Below, piece by piece: positions 49,882 to 59,197 of a stretch of 64,000 nt of DNA. A program made the position numbers and the translations under genes. The stretch comes from an uncultured Eubacterium sp. GTDB lineage: Bacteria; Bacillota; Clostridia; Oscillospirales; Acutalibacteraceae. Where the stretch lies: assembly GCA_905233545.1 (NCBI GenBank), contig CAJOEV010000008.1, positions 61,385-125,384 of the forward strand, written 5' to 3'. Numbering within the stretch: the stretch's first letter is position 1; every line of letters begins with the position of its first letter. The notes under the pieces were generated by a model. That model saw only the letters and a list, made by a program, of their open reading frames with translations, was not told where the DNA came from and did no database searches.

Positions 49882-50058
49882 ATTTTATACCTAATGTCTT
49901 TAATTGTTAACCGTTAATCTGCTTTGCTAACTATTGTATATAAACCTACTCATAGCAACGCTTTCGGCGTTTAGGCAATCTATCTCTACGCAAGTTTTTT
50001 GCGTAGACTTTTAACTCATTTATAACTCTTTTATCAATATTTAGTTGAGTACAACATT

Positions 50059-51267
50059 TTACGCAACTTCTATGAACGAACCTGCCTTCTGAATTTCCTC
50101 TTGACTAAAGTCGTCGAGCAGGTGTGTATAAGATACCGTTGTCGCATATTTTGAATGACCCATTATTTTCATAATGAATACTGGAGATAGTTTCTTTTCA
50201 AAGCATCTCGTAGCAAATGTATGTCTAAATGCGTGCGGATGAACCTTCTTAAATGGTGTGTATGGTCTCCCCTCTTGTTCTGCTTTATATCGTTCTATCT
50301 CATTGATGTTTTCGATGATTTGTTGTAGGTCACGCTGAAGCACATACCTGGTCGCTGGTGACCCCATAGTTGTGGTGAAAACTAAGTTGCCTAACTCTTC
50401 AGGTTGCCTCCATCTTTCACCTAATTCTTTTCTTCTTTTATCCTGTTTCTTCTTCCAAATTCTGAGTAATTCCTCAGTGCCGTCAAAGAATGGTATTTTT
50501 CTGTATGAGTTTATTGTCTTTGGTGTGGTAAACTCTAATATCTTTTTCCCGTTAATATATGCGGAAGTCAAAGACCTCTTAATTTCAATATACTTATCTT
50601 GGAAATTTATATCTTCCCATTGCAACCCAGCAAACTCTCCTGCACGCATACCAGTCTGAAGTAATATTTGATATGCCTCATAATAATAACTCCCTTGAGC
50701 GAACTCTAAAAACATTTTTTGTTCGTCTTGCGTTAACACGACTCGCTCCTCTTTTGGTGTGTTGAGAGACTGAACCGTAACATCAATACACGGGTTAAAA
50801 TATATCATTTGGTTAGCAATAGCAGAATTAAAACATTCTCTCAAAGACGATACTGCCTCACGAACTAATCGGATGGAATACCCATGCTCATTTACTAATT
50901 CATTAGCAGCACTCTGTATATCCATTTGGGTGATATCATATAACCGCTTCTCTCCAATAATAGCACAGAATGTGTTTTTAATTTTTCTTCGATAACTTAC
51001 CCTATTAACCTCACCCTTCAACACTGGTGATTTTGCGATTTCAAACCACTCATTAAACCATTCGTTAAGAGTAATATTAGGGTTTTTACCATACTCGTAT
51101 CTTGCTATGCGTTCCTTTTCTTCTAAAAATTCTTTCTTAAGTTGTGTGAGTTTGCTGTTATAAAGATTAATTGTTCTTCCGTTAATAACAGCTCGTGCGT
51201 TGTATCTACCATCCCTCCTCTGACTAATACCTTTACCAAGTTCTTTGCCGTTTAAATCTTTTCCCAT
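50059..51267 (-). CDS. int: Tyrosine site-specific integrase (Tn916 Int-like)
   Basis: RTGMRAGEFAGLQWEDI-like catalytic region, HPHAFRHTFATRCFEK, MGHSKYATTVSYTH. Confidence 0.94.
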   Translation of the reverse strand: MGKDLNGKELGKGISQRRDGRYNARAVINGRTINLYNSKLTQLKKEFLEEKERIARYEYGKNPNITLNEWFNEWFEIAKSPVLKGEVNRVSYRRKIKNTFCAIIGEKRLYDITQMDIQSAANELVNEHGYSIRLVREAVSSLRECFNSAIANQMIYFNPCIDVTVQSLNTPKEERVVLTQDEQKMFLEFAQGSYYYEAYQILLQTGMRAGEFAGLQWEDINFQDKYIEIKRSLTSAYINGKKILEFTTPKTINSYRKIPFFDGTEELLRIWKKKQDKRRKELGERWRQPEELGNLVFTTTMGSPATRYVLQRDLQQIIENINEIERYKAEQEGRPYTPFKKVHPHAFRHTFATRCFEKKLSPVFIMKIMGHSKYATTVSYTHLLDDFSQEEIQKAGSFIEVA

Positions 51268-51370
51268 AATGTAAACTCCTTATCAAAGTCTATATTACGG
51301 TATCAATTACATTATACATCATTTTTATGAAATTGCAATATATATTGATAAAATATTTATAAGTTATATA

Positions 51371-51568
51371 TTATATACAGATTTGATGTTTTGCACATCT
51401 ATCAAGAAAGTTCTCAAATGCCTTACGGTTTACATAGAGTTTGTTCCCTACCCTAACAGTAAATGTACTGTCTTTTCTCTTTAAGATTTCTCTTGCCTTG
51501 GTTTCTCCCCAGCCTGTAAGTTCTATGACCTCAGCCAGACTCCAAAGTAATTTCTCTTGTGTATTCAT
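51371..51568 (-). CDS. Excisionase-like helix-turn-helix protein
   Basis: LWSLAEVIELTGWGETKAREILKRKDSTFTVRVGNKLYVNRKAFENFLD resembles Tn916 Xis; adjacent to int. Confidence 0.82.
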   Translation of the reverse strand: MNTQEKLLWSLAEVIELTGWGETKAREILKRKDSTFTVRVGNKLYVNRKAFENFLDRCAKHQICI

Positions 51569-51632
51569 CTTATCATCTCCTATAGATTATTACCCACAAA
51601 TAACGAGTATCTGTGGGTAATTCTATTATACA

Positions 51633-52070
51633 TTATTTTACGCCTGTGCTACCAAAGCCGCCAGCACCTCTTTGTGTTCTATCCATCTCAAAAACTTCGC
51701 AAAGAGAGCAATCGAGATATGGCGTGATAACAATTTGTGCCATACGGTCACCCTGTTGAATAATCTTATATTCGTCAGACTCATTACGCATTGCTACCAT
51801 AATCTCACCGCGATAGTCAGAGTCGATAACGCCAACACAGTTTGCAGGTCTTAACCCCTGTTTTACGGCAAGACCACTACGAGCATATATAGCTCCGAAA
51901 TATCCATTAGGTATCTCCATAACTATACCCGTTGGGATTATTCTGGTCTCACCAGCTTCGATTACTATATCCTCGCTTGAATATAAATCGTATCCAGCCG
52001 CATACTCTGAACCCCTTGTAGGTATCTTTGCGTGCGCTGATATTCTCATAATGTTAACTTCTGGTTTCAT
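51633..52070 (-). CDS. dut: dUTP diphosphatase
   Basis: RGSEYAAGYDLYSSED; GAIYARSGLAVKQGL; GVIDSDYRGEI; RGAGGFGSTG. ATG at 52070 with GGGAGATGAT upstream. Confidence 0.95.
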   Translation of the reverse strand: MKPEVNIMRISAHAKIPTRGSEYAAGYDLYSSEDIVIEAGETRIIPTGIVMEIPNGYFGAIYARSGLAVKQGLRPANCVGVIDSDYRGEIMVAMRNESDEYKIIQQGDRMAQIVITPYLDCSLCEVFEMDRTQRGAGGFGSTGVK

Positions 52071-52086
52071 ATATTTATCATCTCCC

Positions 52087-52386
52087 TTATTTTGAATAGA
52101 CTCGTTTCTTGTACGCTTCGATTTGTTTTGCAATATACATGTCTGAGAGGTCGGGGTATTTTGCTTTAATCCTATCAAAGTGCCCCTTGTCTCTACACAT
52201 ATACCATTGATACGGTGTCATTTCTAAACACCAATGGCAAGAGCCACACATACCATCCATTTTCCCGAAGTCAGAACAGTTGATAAATTTTCTTACAGGC
52301 GGAAGATACTCCTGATTACACTGTTCAATCGTCTCTACGGTGGCTATATCTGATTTTAACTTAATCATATCTTTCTCCGTTATCAA
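52087..52386 (-). CDS. Phage hypothetical protein with clustered cysteines
   Basis: CGSCHWCLEMTPYQWYMCRDKG; in a co-directional tight gene array. Confidence 0.65.
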   Translation of the reverse strand: MITEKDMIKLKSDIATVETIEQCNQEYLPPVRKFINCSDFGKMDGMCGSCHWCLEMTPYQWYMCRDKGHFDRIKAKYPDLSDMYIAKQIEAYKKRVYSK

Positions 52387-52404
52387 ATCGTCGTTTTATT
52401 ATCA

Positions 52405-52524
52405 TTAATGTCGCGGTCTCATATTATTTATATCATAATATGTATAGTATATTAGGGAAAATATGAAGACCGCACAGAAGACACACACAGTGGCACAACT
52501 AATACAAATCATATCATCGGTCAT
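52405..52524 (-). CDS. Possible 39-aa membrane mini-protein (not in ORF track)
   Basis: MTDDMICISCATVCVFCAVFIFSLIYYTYYDINNMRPRH*, overlapping end of 52514..52879. Confidence 0.35.
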   Translation of the reverse strand: MTDDMICISCATVCVFCAVFIFSLIYYTYYDINNMRPRH

Positions 52525-52879
52525 TTTTATCACCCTCAGACAGACCTATTGTATTAATTGTAAACTCTGTCATTGTCTTTGTATCTTCATACCATAAACC
52601 ATCTTCTTTTGTTCCTCCCCAGTCAATCACCCCTGAGACGGTTAGGAGAAATCTATTGTTTTCAGGTTCTTCCTCTATGATAGGTTTATCTCCGTTTGTA
52701 TAACCGATACAGATTTCATCATAGGTGACATTATCACCTCGATAGACAATTGGTAATGATTGTTTGATATTATTCAATGCATTGATAATTGCCTCTTTTG
52801 TATAAGTAACCCCATTTCCATCTGGCGTATTATAGTAAAACGGTATAGTAAGTTTTATTTCGATGTCATTAGTTCTCAT
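52514..52879 (-). CDS. Phage hypothetical protein
   Basis: 121-aa ORF in operon context. Confidence 0.6.
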   Translation of the reverse strand: MRTNDIEIKLTIPFYYNTPDGNGVTYTKEAIINALNNIKQSLPIVYRGDNVTYDEICIGYTNGDKPIIEEEPENNRFLLTVSGVIDWGGTKEDGLWYEDTKTMTEFTINTIGLSEGDKNDR

Positions 52880-53222
52880 TTCGTTTTCTCATCTCCTTAT
52901 TACAGAGTTCTAAAAAGCTGAGCCAATCTTCCTTATCTATATCCATACCCCACGAGCCAATGCCTTTATCAACATCAATACCATATCTTGTTATGTCCTG
53001 TATAAAACAATCGAGCGTCTTGTCGTCGATGTATGGTAAAAGGGGCGTAATATATCTGATAACAGAACTTGGCATATATGTCATTCTACCCAGCGCATAT
53101 CGTACAGCGCAGTTAAGAATTAAACCGAACTCAGAGTTAATCTCTACTGGTGGTTTATTTACTGATTCAATGTTTGACATACTACACCTCTTTCGCCTCT
53201 TTCTTTGATGATACAATCTCAA
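52869..53222 (-). CDS. Phage hypothetical protein (likely start 53180)
   Basis: MSNIESVNKPPVEINSEFGLILNCAVRYALGRMTYMPSSVIRYITPLLPYIDDKTLDCFIQDI. Confidence 0.65.
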   Translation of the reverse strand: MRLYHQRKRRKRCSMSNIESVNKPPVEINSEFGLILNCAVRYALGRMTYMPSSVIRYITPLLPYIDDKTLDCFIQDITRYGIDVDKGIGSWGMDIDKEDWLSFLELCNKEMRKRNEN

Positions 53223-53757
53223 TTATTTCGTTTACGATTTCGTTGTATCCATCAATAAATCCGTCTTTACAAGAATACTCTACTCCAAAATTGTCGAGCA
53301 TATCTCTGATTTCACAACCTATTTCTCCAGCCTCTTCTTCGGTCTGGAATCTACCATTAGAATTATAAGGCTTAACTCTCGTAAGAAAATAGTTTTTGTT
53401 TGTGAATGATTCAAAAACATCAAATACATAGTTAGCAAAAGTATCGTGTTTGACAGTGTCCTCGCTATTCCCGTCATATATTACTGACAACAATATTGGC
53501 GAGTCGGTTACTATAACATCAACCTTGCCTTTGCAGCGAGATAATCTAAACGATTGCTTACCAAAGATGTAACTCTGGTTTTCAAAAACAGCTTTACTCT
53601 CTTCCCATAATTTGTCTTTTGCAAATTCCGTGGCAAGTTCTGCGTCAATACCATTCATCTTTAACATTGCAAAAACATATGCCGCGCCTGTACTTTTACC
53701 AGCGCCGGGTTCACCAAACAAGTTAACAATAACTGTATCTCTAACCGCATCTCTCAT
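53182..53757 (-). CDS. AAA/P-loop NTPase (phage kinase-like)
   Basis: VIVNLFGEPGAGKSTGAAYVFAML Walker A; VIVTDSPILLSVIY. Confidence 0.78.
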   Translation of the reverse strand: MRDAVRDTVIVNLFGEPGAGKSTGAAYVFAMLKMNGIDAELATEFAKDKLWEESKAVFENQSYIFGKQSFRLSRCKGKVDVIVTDSPILLSVIYDGNSEDTVKHDTFANYVFDVFESFTNKNYFLTRVKPYNSNGRFQTEEEAGEIGCEIRDMLDNFGVEYSCKDGFIDGYNEIVNEIIEIVSSKKEAKEV

Positions 53758-53769
53758 TTAATTTACCTC

Positions 53770-54273
53770 TCAACAAATATTATCATATTCATTACATAAC
53801 CAATCTTTATGACTCAACCCAAATGATTTCTTTGGTAGGTTAACCCATACCGATTTTGGGACATATCGAGTATTAAACAATGTATGTGGAACACGAAAAC
53901 CGCTATGTAATTTGTCATTGTAAAATTTTTCAAACTGTTCTGAGAATTGATTATATAATTCTTCGCGTAATTCATCTTCATTTTCTGCTCTTTGAGATGT
54001 TTGCTTAAATAATTCAAAATCCTCTCTGTCACAATAGAACCATCTTTTATGATATGTGTCATAAATAACACTTTTTACATTGTAATATCTTAGTTTATTG
54101 TATATGAGCCAGTTTACTAAACTGTAGAAAGCAGTTTGAGGGAAGACCAATACCCAAGTTATTGGATAATCTGTTGAACAATCAACGCCACCCCAATCAA
54201 ATCTTTCGCTCAACACGATTAGCTCACTTGTGATAAGATACATTACCAACATTCCCAATAAGAAGCTCTTCAT
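53770..54273 (-). CDS. Phage hypothetical, N-terminal TM segment
   Basis: 167-aa ORF, hydrophobic N-terminus. Confidence 0.6.
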   Translation of the reverse strand: MKSFLLGMLVMYLITSELIVLSERFDWGGVDCSTDYPITWVLVFPQTAFYSLVNWLIYNKLRYYNVKSVIYDTYHKRWFYCDREDFELFKQTSQRAENEDELREELYNQFSEQFEKFYNDKLHSGFRVPHTLFNTRYVPKSVWVNLPKKSFGLSHKDWLCNEYDNIC

Positions 54274-54284
54274 ATAATCACCTT

Positions 54285-54446
54285 CTAATCTATATCTCTT
54301 TCTATGGTTAACTTGAAATGTGCCTTCGGTTTATAATATGTCTTATTCACTCTCATCTCTCGCCATTGCATAATCCCAACGACGAGGATTAAGAATGAAA
54401 AATTACCGAGCAACATTTCAGTCGTAATAGTATTTAAAAAATGCAT
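54285..54446 (-). CDS. 53-aa single-TM small protein (not in ORF track)
   Basis: MHFLNTITTEMLLGNFSFLILVVGIMQWREMRVNKTYYKPKAHFKLTIERDID*; TAATG overlap with upstream gene. Confidence 0.55.
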   Translation of the reverse strand: MHFLNTITTEMLLGNFSFLILVVGIMQWREMRVNKTYYKPKAHFKLTIERDID

Positions 54447-55096
54447 TAGCTCTGTATCACAATCAACCTATACTGGATACCGCTATCTCCCCAGTTTAAG
54501 TTATTAATATCTTCAAAGTCTGTTATCCGCTGGTTAACACATCTAAGGAGAGTTTTGAAGTGGTCATTCCAGCCCATAGGCTCATCCCACTCGTGATACT
54601 CATAACACTGTTTTTCCTCTGGTGTTAACTCTGCAAACTCTTCGTGCTCAACTCCGTAAATGTCTTCTATCTCACCAGTTTCAAACAAAACCCATTGGTC
54701 TTTATGTACAAGATGGTGGTAGTCATATCGGTTGTAGTCGACGCACTTCTTAAAATCATTATAGTCGACATAGATTGGCGTTGGATAATAAAATCTATCG
54801 TCGCGCTCCTCCTGTTCTGCTTCTAAAGAGCTTGACCATTCCTTTTTGACTTCGTCAGAGAGGTCTGCGAATTTTATCTCCCAACCAAGTTGACGAAGCT
54901 TATTGTATGATTCACCAAAATATGACCGTGAACCATTCCAATATGTTAACTGCGGCTTATACTCAACCGTTCCGTCATACTGATGTGGTTCTTGCCAACT
55001 ACTACGCTTATCAACCAACTTCGGAACTCGCGGGTCTATGCTAACCCACTTATCTCCGATTTTGGCTTCAGTATAAACAAAATAATCTGCACCCAT
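54446..55096 (-). CDS. Phage hypothetical protein
   Basis: 216-aa ORF in operon context. Confidence 0.65.
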   Translation of the reverse strand: MGADYFVYTEAKIGDKWVSIDPRVPKLVDKRSSWQEPHQYDGTVEYKPQLTYWNGSRSYFGESYNKLRQLGWEIKFADLSDEVKKEWSSSLEAEQEERDDRFYYPTPIYVDYNDFKKCVDYNRYDYHHLVHKDQWVLFETGEIEDIYGVEHEEFAELTPEEKQCYEYHEWDEPMGWNDHFKTLLRCVNQRITDFEDINNLNWGDSGIQYRLIVIQS

Positions 55097-55290
55097 TAGT
55101 TCACTTCCTTTTCCTTAAGCCAGTCAACAATCCTTTTCTTATTACCGTTCTTTTCGAACAGCTTAACTATTGACCTCATTGTATCTTCATCGGTTATATC
55201 ACATAGGATACAATGGGATAGGATAAGAAAGTTAGCAAATTCCTCTTCGTTAAGCCTCTTTACTCTATCGAACTTTGTCATATTATCCAT
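55096..55290 (-). CDS. Phage hypothetical protein
   Basis: 64-aa ORF abutting neighbours. Confidence 0.55.
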   Translation of the reverse strand: MDNMTKFDRVKRLNEEEFANFLILSHCILCDITDEDTMRSIVKLFEKNGNKKRIVDWLKEKEVN

Positions 55291-55305
55291 CCTCCTGATG
55301 TATAA

Positions 55306-55497
55306 TTAGTCATCTGCTACCTTGTGATATAATCCACAGTGGCAGTACCCTGCTTCCTGTTGTTCTCTGAAATCCTTACACATACACTTTGTGTCTGGTG
55401 TTTTTTTGAGTCTGCAAGGGCAGTAATTGTTATTTGCTTTTAATTCCTTTTTGAACTCATTTACGAATTCTTTGTCTGGATTTAACTCTATCCTCAT
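55306..55497 (-). CDS. Ferredoxin-thioredoxin reductase catalytic-domain-like protein
   Basis: YCPC...KCMCKDFREQQEAGYCHCGLYHK: CxC/CxC/CHC arrangement. Confidence 0.7.
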   Translation of the reverse strand: MRIELNPDKEFVNEFKKELKANNNYCPCRLKKTPDTKCMCKDFREQQEAGYCHCGLYHKVADD

Positions 55498-55975
55498 TTA
55501 GATTATATCCTTTCGCATACTGGTTATCGCTTGCTAATTTAACACCGAGAAGTGTGTCAAGATGAGGCGTTTGCCCCGGAACATATCTTCCATACTTTAC
55601 AATGATGTTGCCATACATATTGAACACCTTTTCAAATGCGGCAGCTTCTTGCTCGGTGTACCCTGTATATATAACTATCTCGTCTTTACAGCTCTTAATC
55701 CTGAGCTTATTGATTAATAGCAGTAAGTCTTCAAGACTATCAAGCGGTTCAAGCCCAGCACATACTATTGCTCGAGTGATACTGTTCTTTAAATATCGTT
55801 CAACTATACTATCTATAGAAACCTCGATATCTGGTGCGGTTGCAAGTGCGCTATTTTGACACACTTGCTGACCGCATTCTTTTTCGCATTTAAACGAACA
55901 GTTTGGAAATTGCAGAACCATACTCGGCTTTTTATAGTTGACGAAATCTTCGTCTATAATTCCTTTGATTTTCAT
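55457..55975 (-). CDS. nrdG: Anaerobic RNR activating protein-like radical SAM/4Fe-4S protein
   Basis: LQFPNCSFKCEKECGQQVCQ; CAGLEPLDSLEDLLLLI; ATGA overlap with the end of nrdD exon 2. Confidence 0.82.
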   Translation of the reverse strand: MKIKGIIDEDFVNYKKPSMVLQFPNCSFKCEKECGQQVCQNSALATAPDIEVSIDSIVERYLKNSITRAIVCAGLEPLDSLEDLLLLINKLRIKSCKDEIVIYTGYTEQEAAAFEKVFNMYGNIIVKYGRYVPGQTPHLDTLLGVKLASDNQYAKGYNLNEDRVKSRQRIRK

Positions 55976-56069
55976 CGCATTATCCCCTCGTCCTGTAAAA
56001 CATTCATCCAGCGTCTCTTATCGAACTCTTTCTTTCGGATATTCTGGTAGGAACTTGTCGGTGTGTAAA
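55972..56069 (-). CDS. nrdD: nrdD exon 2 (C-terminus of anaerobic RNR)
   Basis: Encodes ...YTPTSSYQNIRKKEFDKRRWMNVLQDEGIMR*; continues NrdD after RVVG. Exon1+exon2 = 1926 nt = 642 codons including stop. Confidence 0.85.
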
Positions 56070-57150
56070 CTTTATTACCGCTCGTTTCCGAGTATTTTAT
56101 TAAGAACATATTGCTTGATTTCCTCTTTTCGCACACTATCAAGTGTATAATATTGCTCCGCAAGCGGATTTGATTTTATGGCATTTAATCCAAAGTAATC
56201 CTCGAAACAATACCTACACCAGACAGCCTCTTCAATTGTTTTCCATTCCTTGGTGTAGTACCTTTTATCGTGGTGATAAAAATCGACTTTATAAGTTCTA
56301 CCAGCCTTATTATAAACTACACCTCTAATTCCGATTTGGTTATCTATCCTCGTTGCTCTTTGGTTATCAATGTTTTCCTGCCTTGTTACAAGACGGAGAT
56401 TATTTCTTCTGTTGTTTAGACTATTTCCATCAATGTGGTCGACCTCAAGACCAACTTTACTGTCGTTTATTATTAAGTCGTGTAGGTATATTGCAGCTCC
56501 TTTCTTAAACGAACCTGTAATTACATAATACTTCTGTCGTTTCTTTACTACACGCCATACAAACTTTTTCACTACATCGTAATCTTCTGAATCAATGTAA
56601 AAACTGATTACTTGATTATTGCTGTTAATATTGCATACCGCATATTCACTATATGATACCCAAGAATTTGTTTCTGTGGCTATATTTGAATGATTACCGA
56701 TATTAGAACATATTACACACCTCTTTGGTGGTTGTGTTCTTAAATTCCGAAGTTCGGACGGTAGAATCGCGCCACAATTCAAGCATTTAGTTAACACATA
56801 TTTATCAGGTCGTGATGGAATTTTTAGTCCAATTTTTGTCCAATCGTTATCACAACAGTAATTTCTTATTACCTCTCTATTACCAAATCTTTGTCCTATA
56901 TAATTCATAGCAATTCTGTCCTCTCATATTTTCATATTACGGAATAGACTATACAATTATCTACATCGTAGATATCCCTTGGTAGTCGTTGGGGCTAACT
57001 TTCGTCGCCTGCGGATTACCCAATCCTTCATACTATTACCGGTTTCCCAAAGGTGATGAAGGCTCTAAGGGCTTCCCCGCATATTCGGGATTTCTTATTT
57101 TAGGTCGCGTTACCTTATCACTAAGGCATTGGGCAATTCACACCAAGTTT
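56070..57150 (-). other. Group I self-splicing intron in nrdD
   Basis: 5' splice after U (GGGU|AAAC), 3' splice after G (AAAG|UUUAC). P7-like pairing R CCAACGACTA / S TATAGTCTATT; Q-like AATCCGCAG. Contains HNH ORF. Confidence 0.85.
56075..56908 (-). CDS. Intron-encoded HNH endonuclease with AP2-like domain
   Basis: VDHIDGNSLNNRRNNLRLVTRQENIDNQR HNH motif; Zn-binding CLNCG...CVIC; GIRGVVYNKAGRTYKVDF AP2-like. Confidence 0.92.
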   Translation of the reverse strand: MNYIGQRFGNREVIRNYCCDNDWTKIGLKIPSRPDKYVLTKCLNCGAILPSELRNLRTQPPKRCVICSNIGNHSNIATETNSWVSYSEYAVCNINSNNQVISFYIDSEDYDVVKKFVWRVVKKRQKYYVITGSFKKGAAIYLHDLIINDSKVGLEVDHIDGNSLNNRRNNLRLVTRQENIDNQRATRIDNQIGIRGVVYNKAGRTYKVDFYHHDKRYYTKEWKTIEEAVWCRYCFEDYFGLNAIKSNPLAEQYYTLDSVRKEEIKQYVLNKILGNER

Positions 57151-58978
57151 ACCCTACGACTCTCGCATATGTATCTGCTATTGGCTCGCCACACACAGGA
57201 CACTTAGGTTCACTTATAAATGCGTGCTTATGTTTACATACGCTAATCTTTGTTGTAAAAGCAAAGTAGATAACACCTTGCGATGCTACATAATTGAGCA
57301 TATCCCAAGCAGTATCTTCATTCGGGAACCTATTTTCGATGTTGATGTGGGCAATACAACCACCGCCACACTTCTTATCAAACAGAGAACCAAGTCTACA
57401 CTTCTCTTGGATAGTACATTTCTCCATAAGCGGTATCCACTGGTTAGAGTAGATGAAGAATTTATTCTGCTCAAACAAGAGATTATCAGCCTGACAAATT
57501 ACACCAGCGCAGTTTTCAGCGGGTATCATTTCAAGGTTAAATGTAAAGTCGCACTCGAAGTTATCCTTTACATCATTGATTGTGTCAAGGATTTGAGTTG
57601 CAAAATTGATAGCTTCGTCAGAATAGCTCTTGCAACCAAGTTCGTCTGTATCAATAAGACCAAATAAGTCCATTACCTCATACATTCCGATACCACCAAT
57701 TGTGCAGAACTGTTTGTCAAGTTCAACAGCACCGTCCTGATAATTAGGTAATAACCCCTTTTCGATATTGCGCTTAATGATATGTCTCATAGCAGTTAAT
57801 GCTTTACAGTCAAGCAGGACTCTGTCTCTTAAAATCTTAAGATACTTAGCCTTACTTAACCCACTTTCGTAAGCAATTCGAACAAGGTTGATTGTGCTTA
57901 CTCTGCAAGAACCTACCGATAGTGCTGTACCACCAATTGAGTTAATGAATGCATCAAGTTTTTTAGTATCAGAGAGCAGTCTGCAGCAGTTTGAAAGGAC
58001 TCCTACATTGTCGCTTACAAAGAAATTACTGTCAGACCAACGAACATTATGGTCAGAGCACCAGCGAGCGAACTCTTCGTCTGCAAATTTACCATTCTGG
58101 TAGAGTAAGCTATAAGTAAGAACAGGATATGTGAACATATTTTGTTCTCTAATCTCACTGACTACTTCCATAAATACCTTTTGGAGTTTGAGAAGGTCTT
58201 CTATATGGTCAATGGCAAGGGTTCCGTCGGGAAATTCAACTCCGCCGAATAAAGACTCTAAATATGGTCTGTCAAAGATTGAAACATTTGTAAAACTACT
58301 CTGGTCTATGCGGAGAAATGGCTGATTAAGACGATATATGAGCTTCTGAAACTGCTGACGAAGGTAATAATCCTCATCTTTCATATAATATCCATTCTCG
58401 CAGTCTAATTTCCAAAAATACCAAGCCCATATCAGCACATTGGGCATACCCACGGCTCCTGATTGACGGTTAGATAAGAAGGAGACAAACTCGATAACAT
58501 CATCAAAATATGTAGTCAAGTGCTTAGGAGGCTTATTATTGTAGTTGTTTAAGAAGAACAAGCCCTCGGTGGCAAGTCTCGTAAAATCATTAGCCCAACA
58601 ATATGGGAAGAAGCTTGATGTATGGCTATCATTGAGGTAAAAACCCCTGCTAAACTCCTGCTCAAGCCATTGGTTTGCTGTTCTTAAGCCGAACATCTTC
58701 TTGATTTCTCTATGTATTTTGTTGAGAGCAAACAGTTTGTCCTCACTCTTACCTTTTTCAGTCATAAAACTCCGAATATCCTTATGGTTTACATTAGCAT
58801 TTGGGTCAATACTGGTGTCGGCAATAGTGTCTTTAACGACAAAGTTCTCAATAAACTCCGAAAAATCTAACTGTGACGGGTGTAATCCATTGATGTATTC
58901 GAAATCTTCCCCGTATTTTTCTTTTAACGCATCGAGCTTACGCTCGAAGTCTTTAGATAACTTTAACTGTATCTCCAT
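57151..58978 (-). CDS. nrdD: Anaerobic ribonucleoside-triphosphate reductase, exon 1
   Basis: YFAFTTKISVCKHKHAFISEPKCPVCGEPIADTYARVVG: NrdD C-terminal zinc site and glycyl-radical motif, then immediate TAA in the intron. Confidence 0.93.
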
Positions 58979-58988
58979 TTATGTCTCC

Positions 58989-59192
58989 TTACTGATTATT
59001 TGTCCAATCTACCGCTTCTTTGAACTCCATACGAGTGTTGTTATGAAATAAAACGGGTACAGTATCAATTCCAAGCCTCAACATCTCTTCAACATCGTTA
59101 ACTTCGGTATATTTAATGCCTTTCGAGTCGAGTTTTGTCTTTAATACTTTGCATTTTGGGCATCCGGTTGAATATAAAATCGTATCACCCAT
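58989..59192 (-). CDS. Glutaredoxin-like protein
   Basis: ILYSTGCPKCKVLKTKLDSKGIKYTEVND; VPVLF. Confidence 0.85.
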   Translation of the reverse strand: MGDTILYSTGCPKCKVLKTKLDSKGIKYTEVNDVEEMLRLGIDTVPVLFHNNTRMEFKEAVDWTNNQ

Positions 59193-59197
59193 AACCG

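Noticed and set aside
49882-50058. Short hairpins (AACGCTTTCGGCGTT, CTACGCAAGTTTTTTGCGTAG) as the attachment site
   Set aside because: Cannot be assigned without the other end of the element; no tRNA or duplicated core is visible.
56989-57207. Plus-strand ORF (72 aa) across the intron 5' region
   Set aside because: Opposite strand of a structured group I intron core; no SD.
57149-58978. nrdD as a truncated pseudogene
   Set aside because: The missing C-terminus is present 1,081 bp downstream and splicing restores frame, so an intron explains it better.
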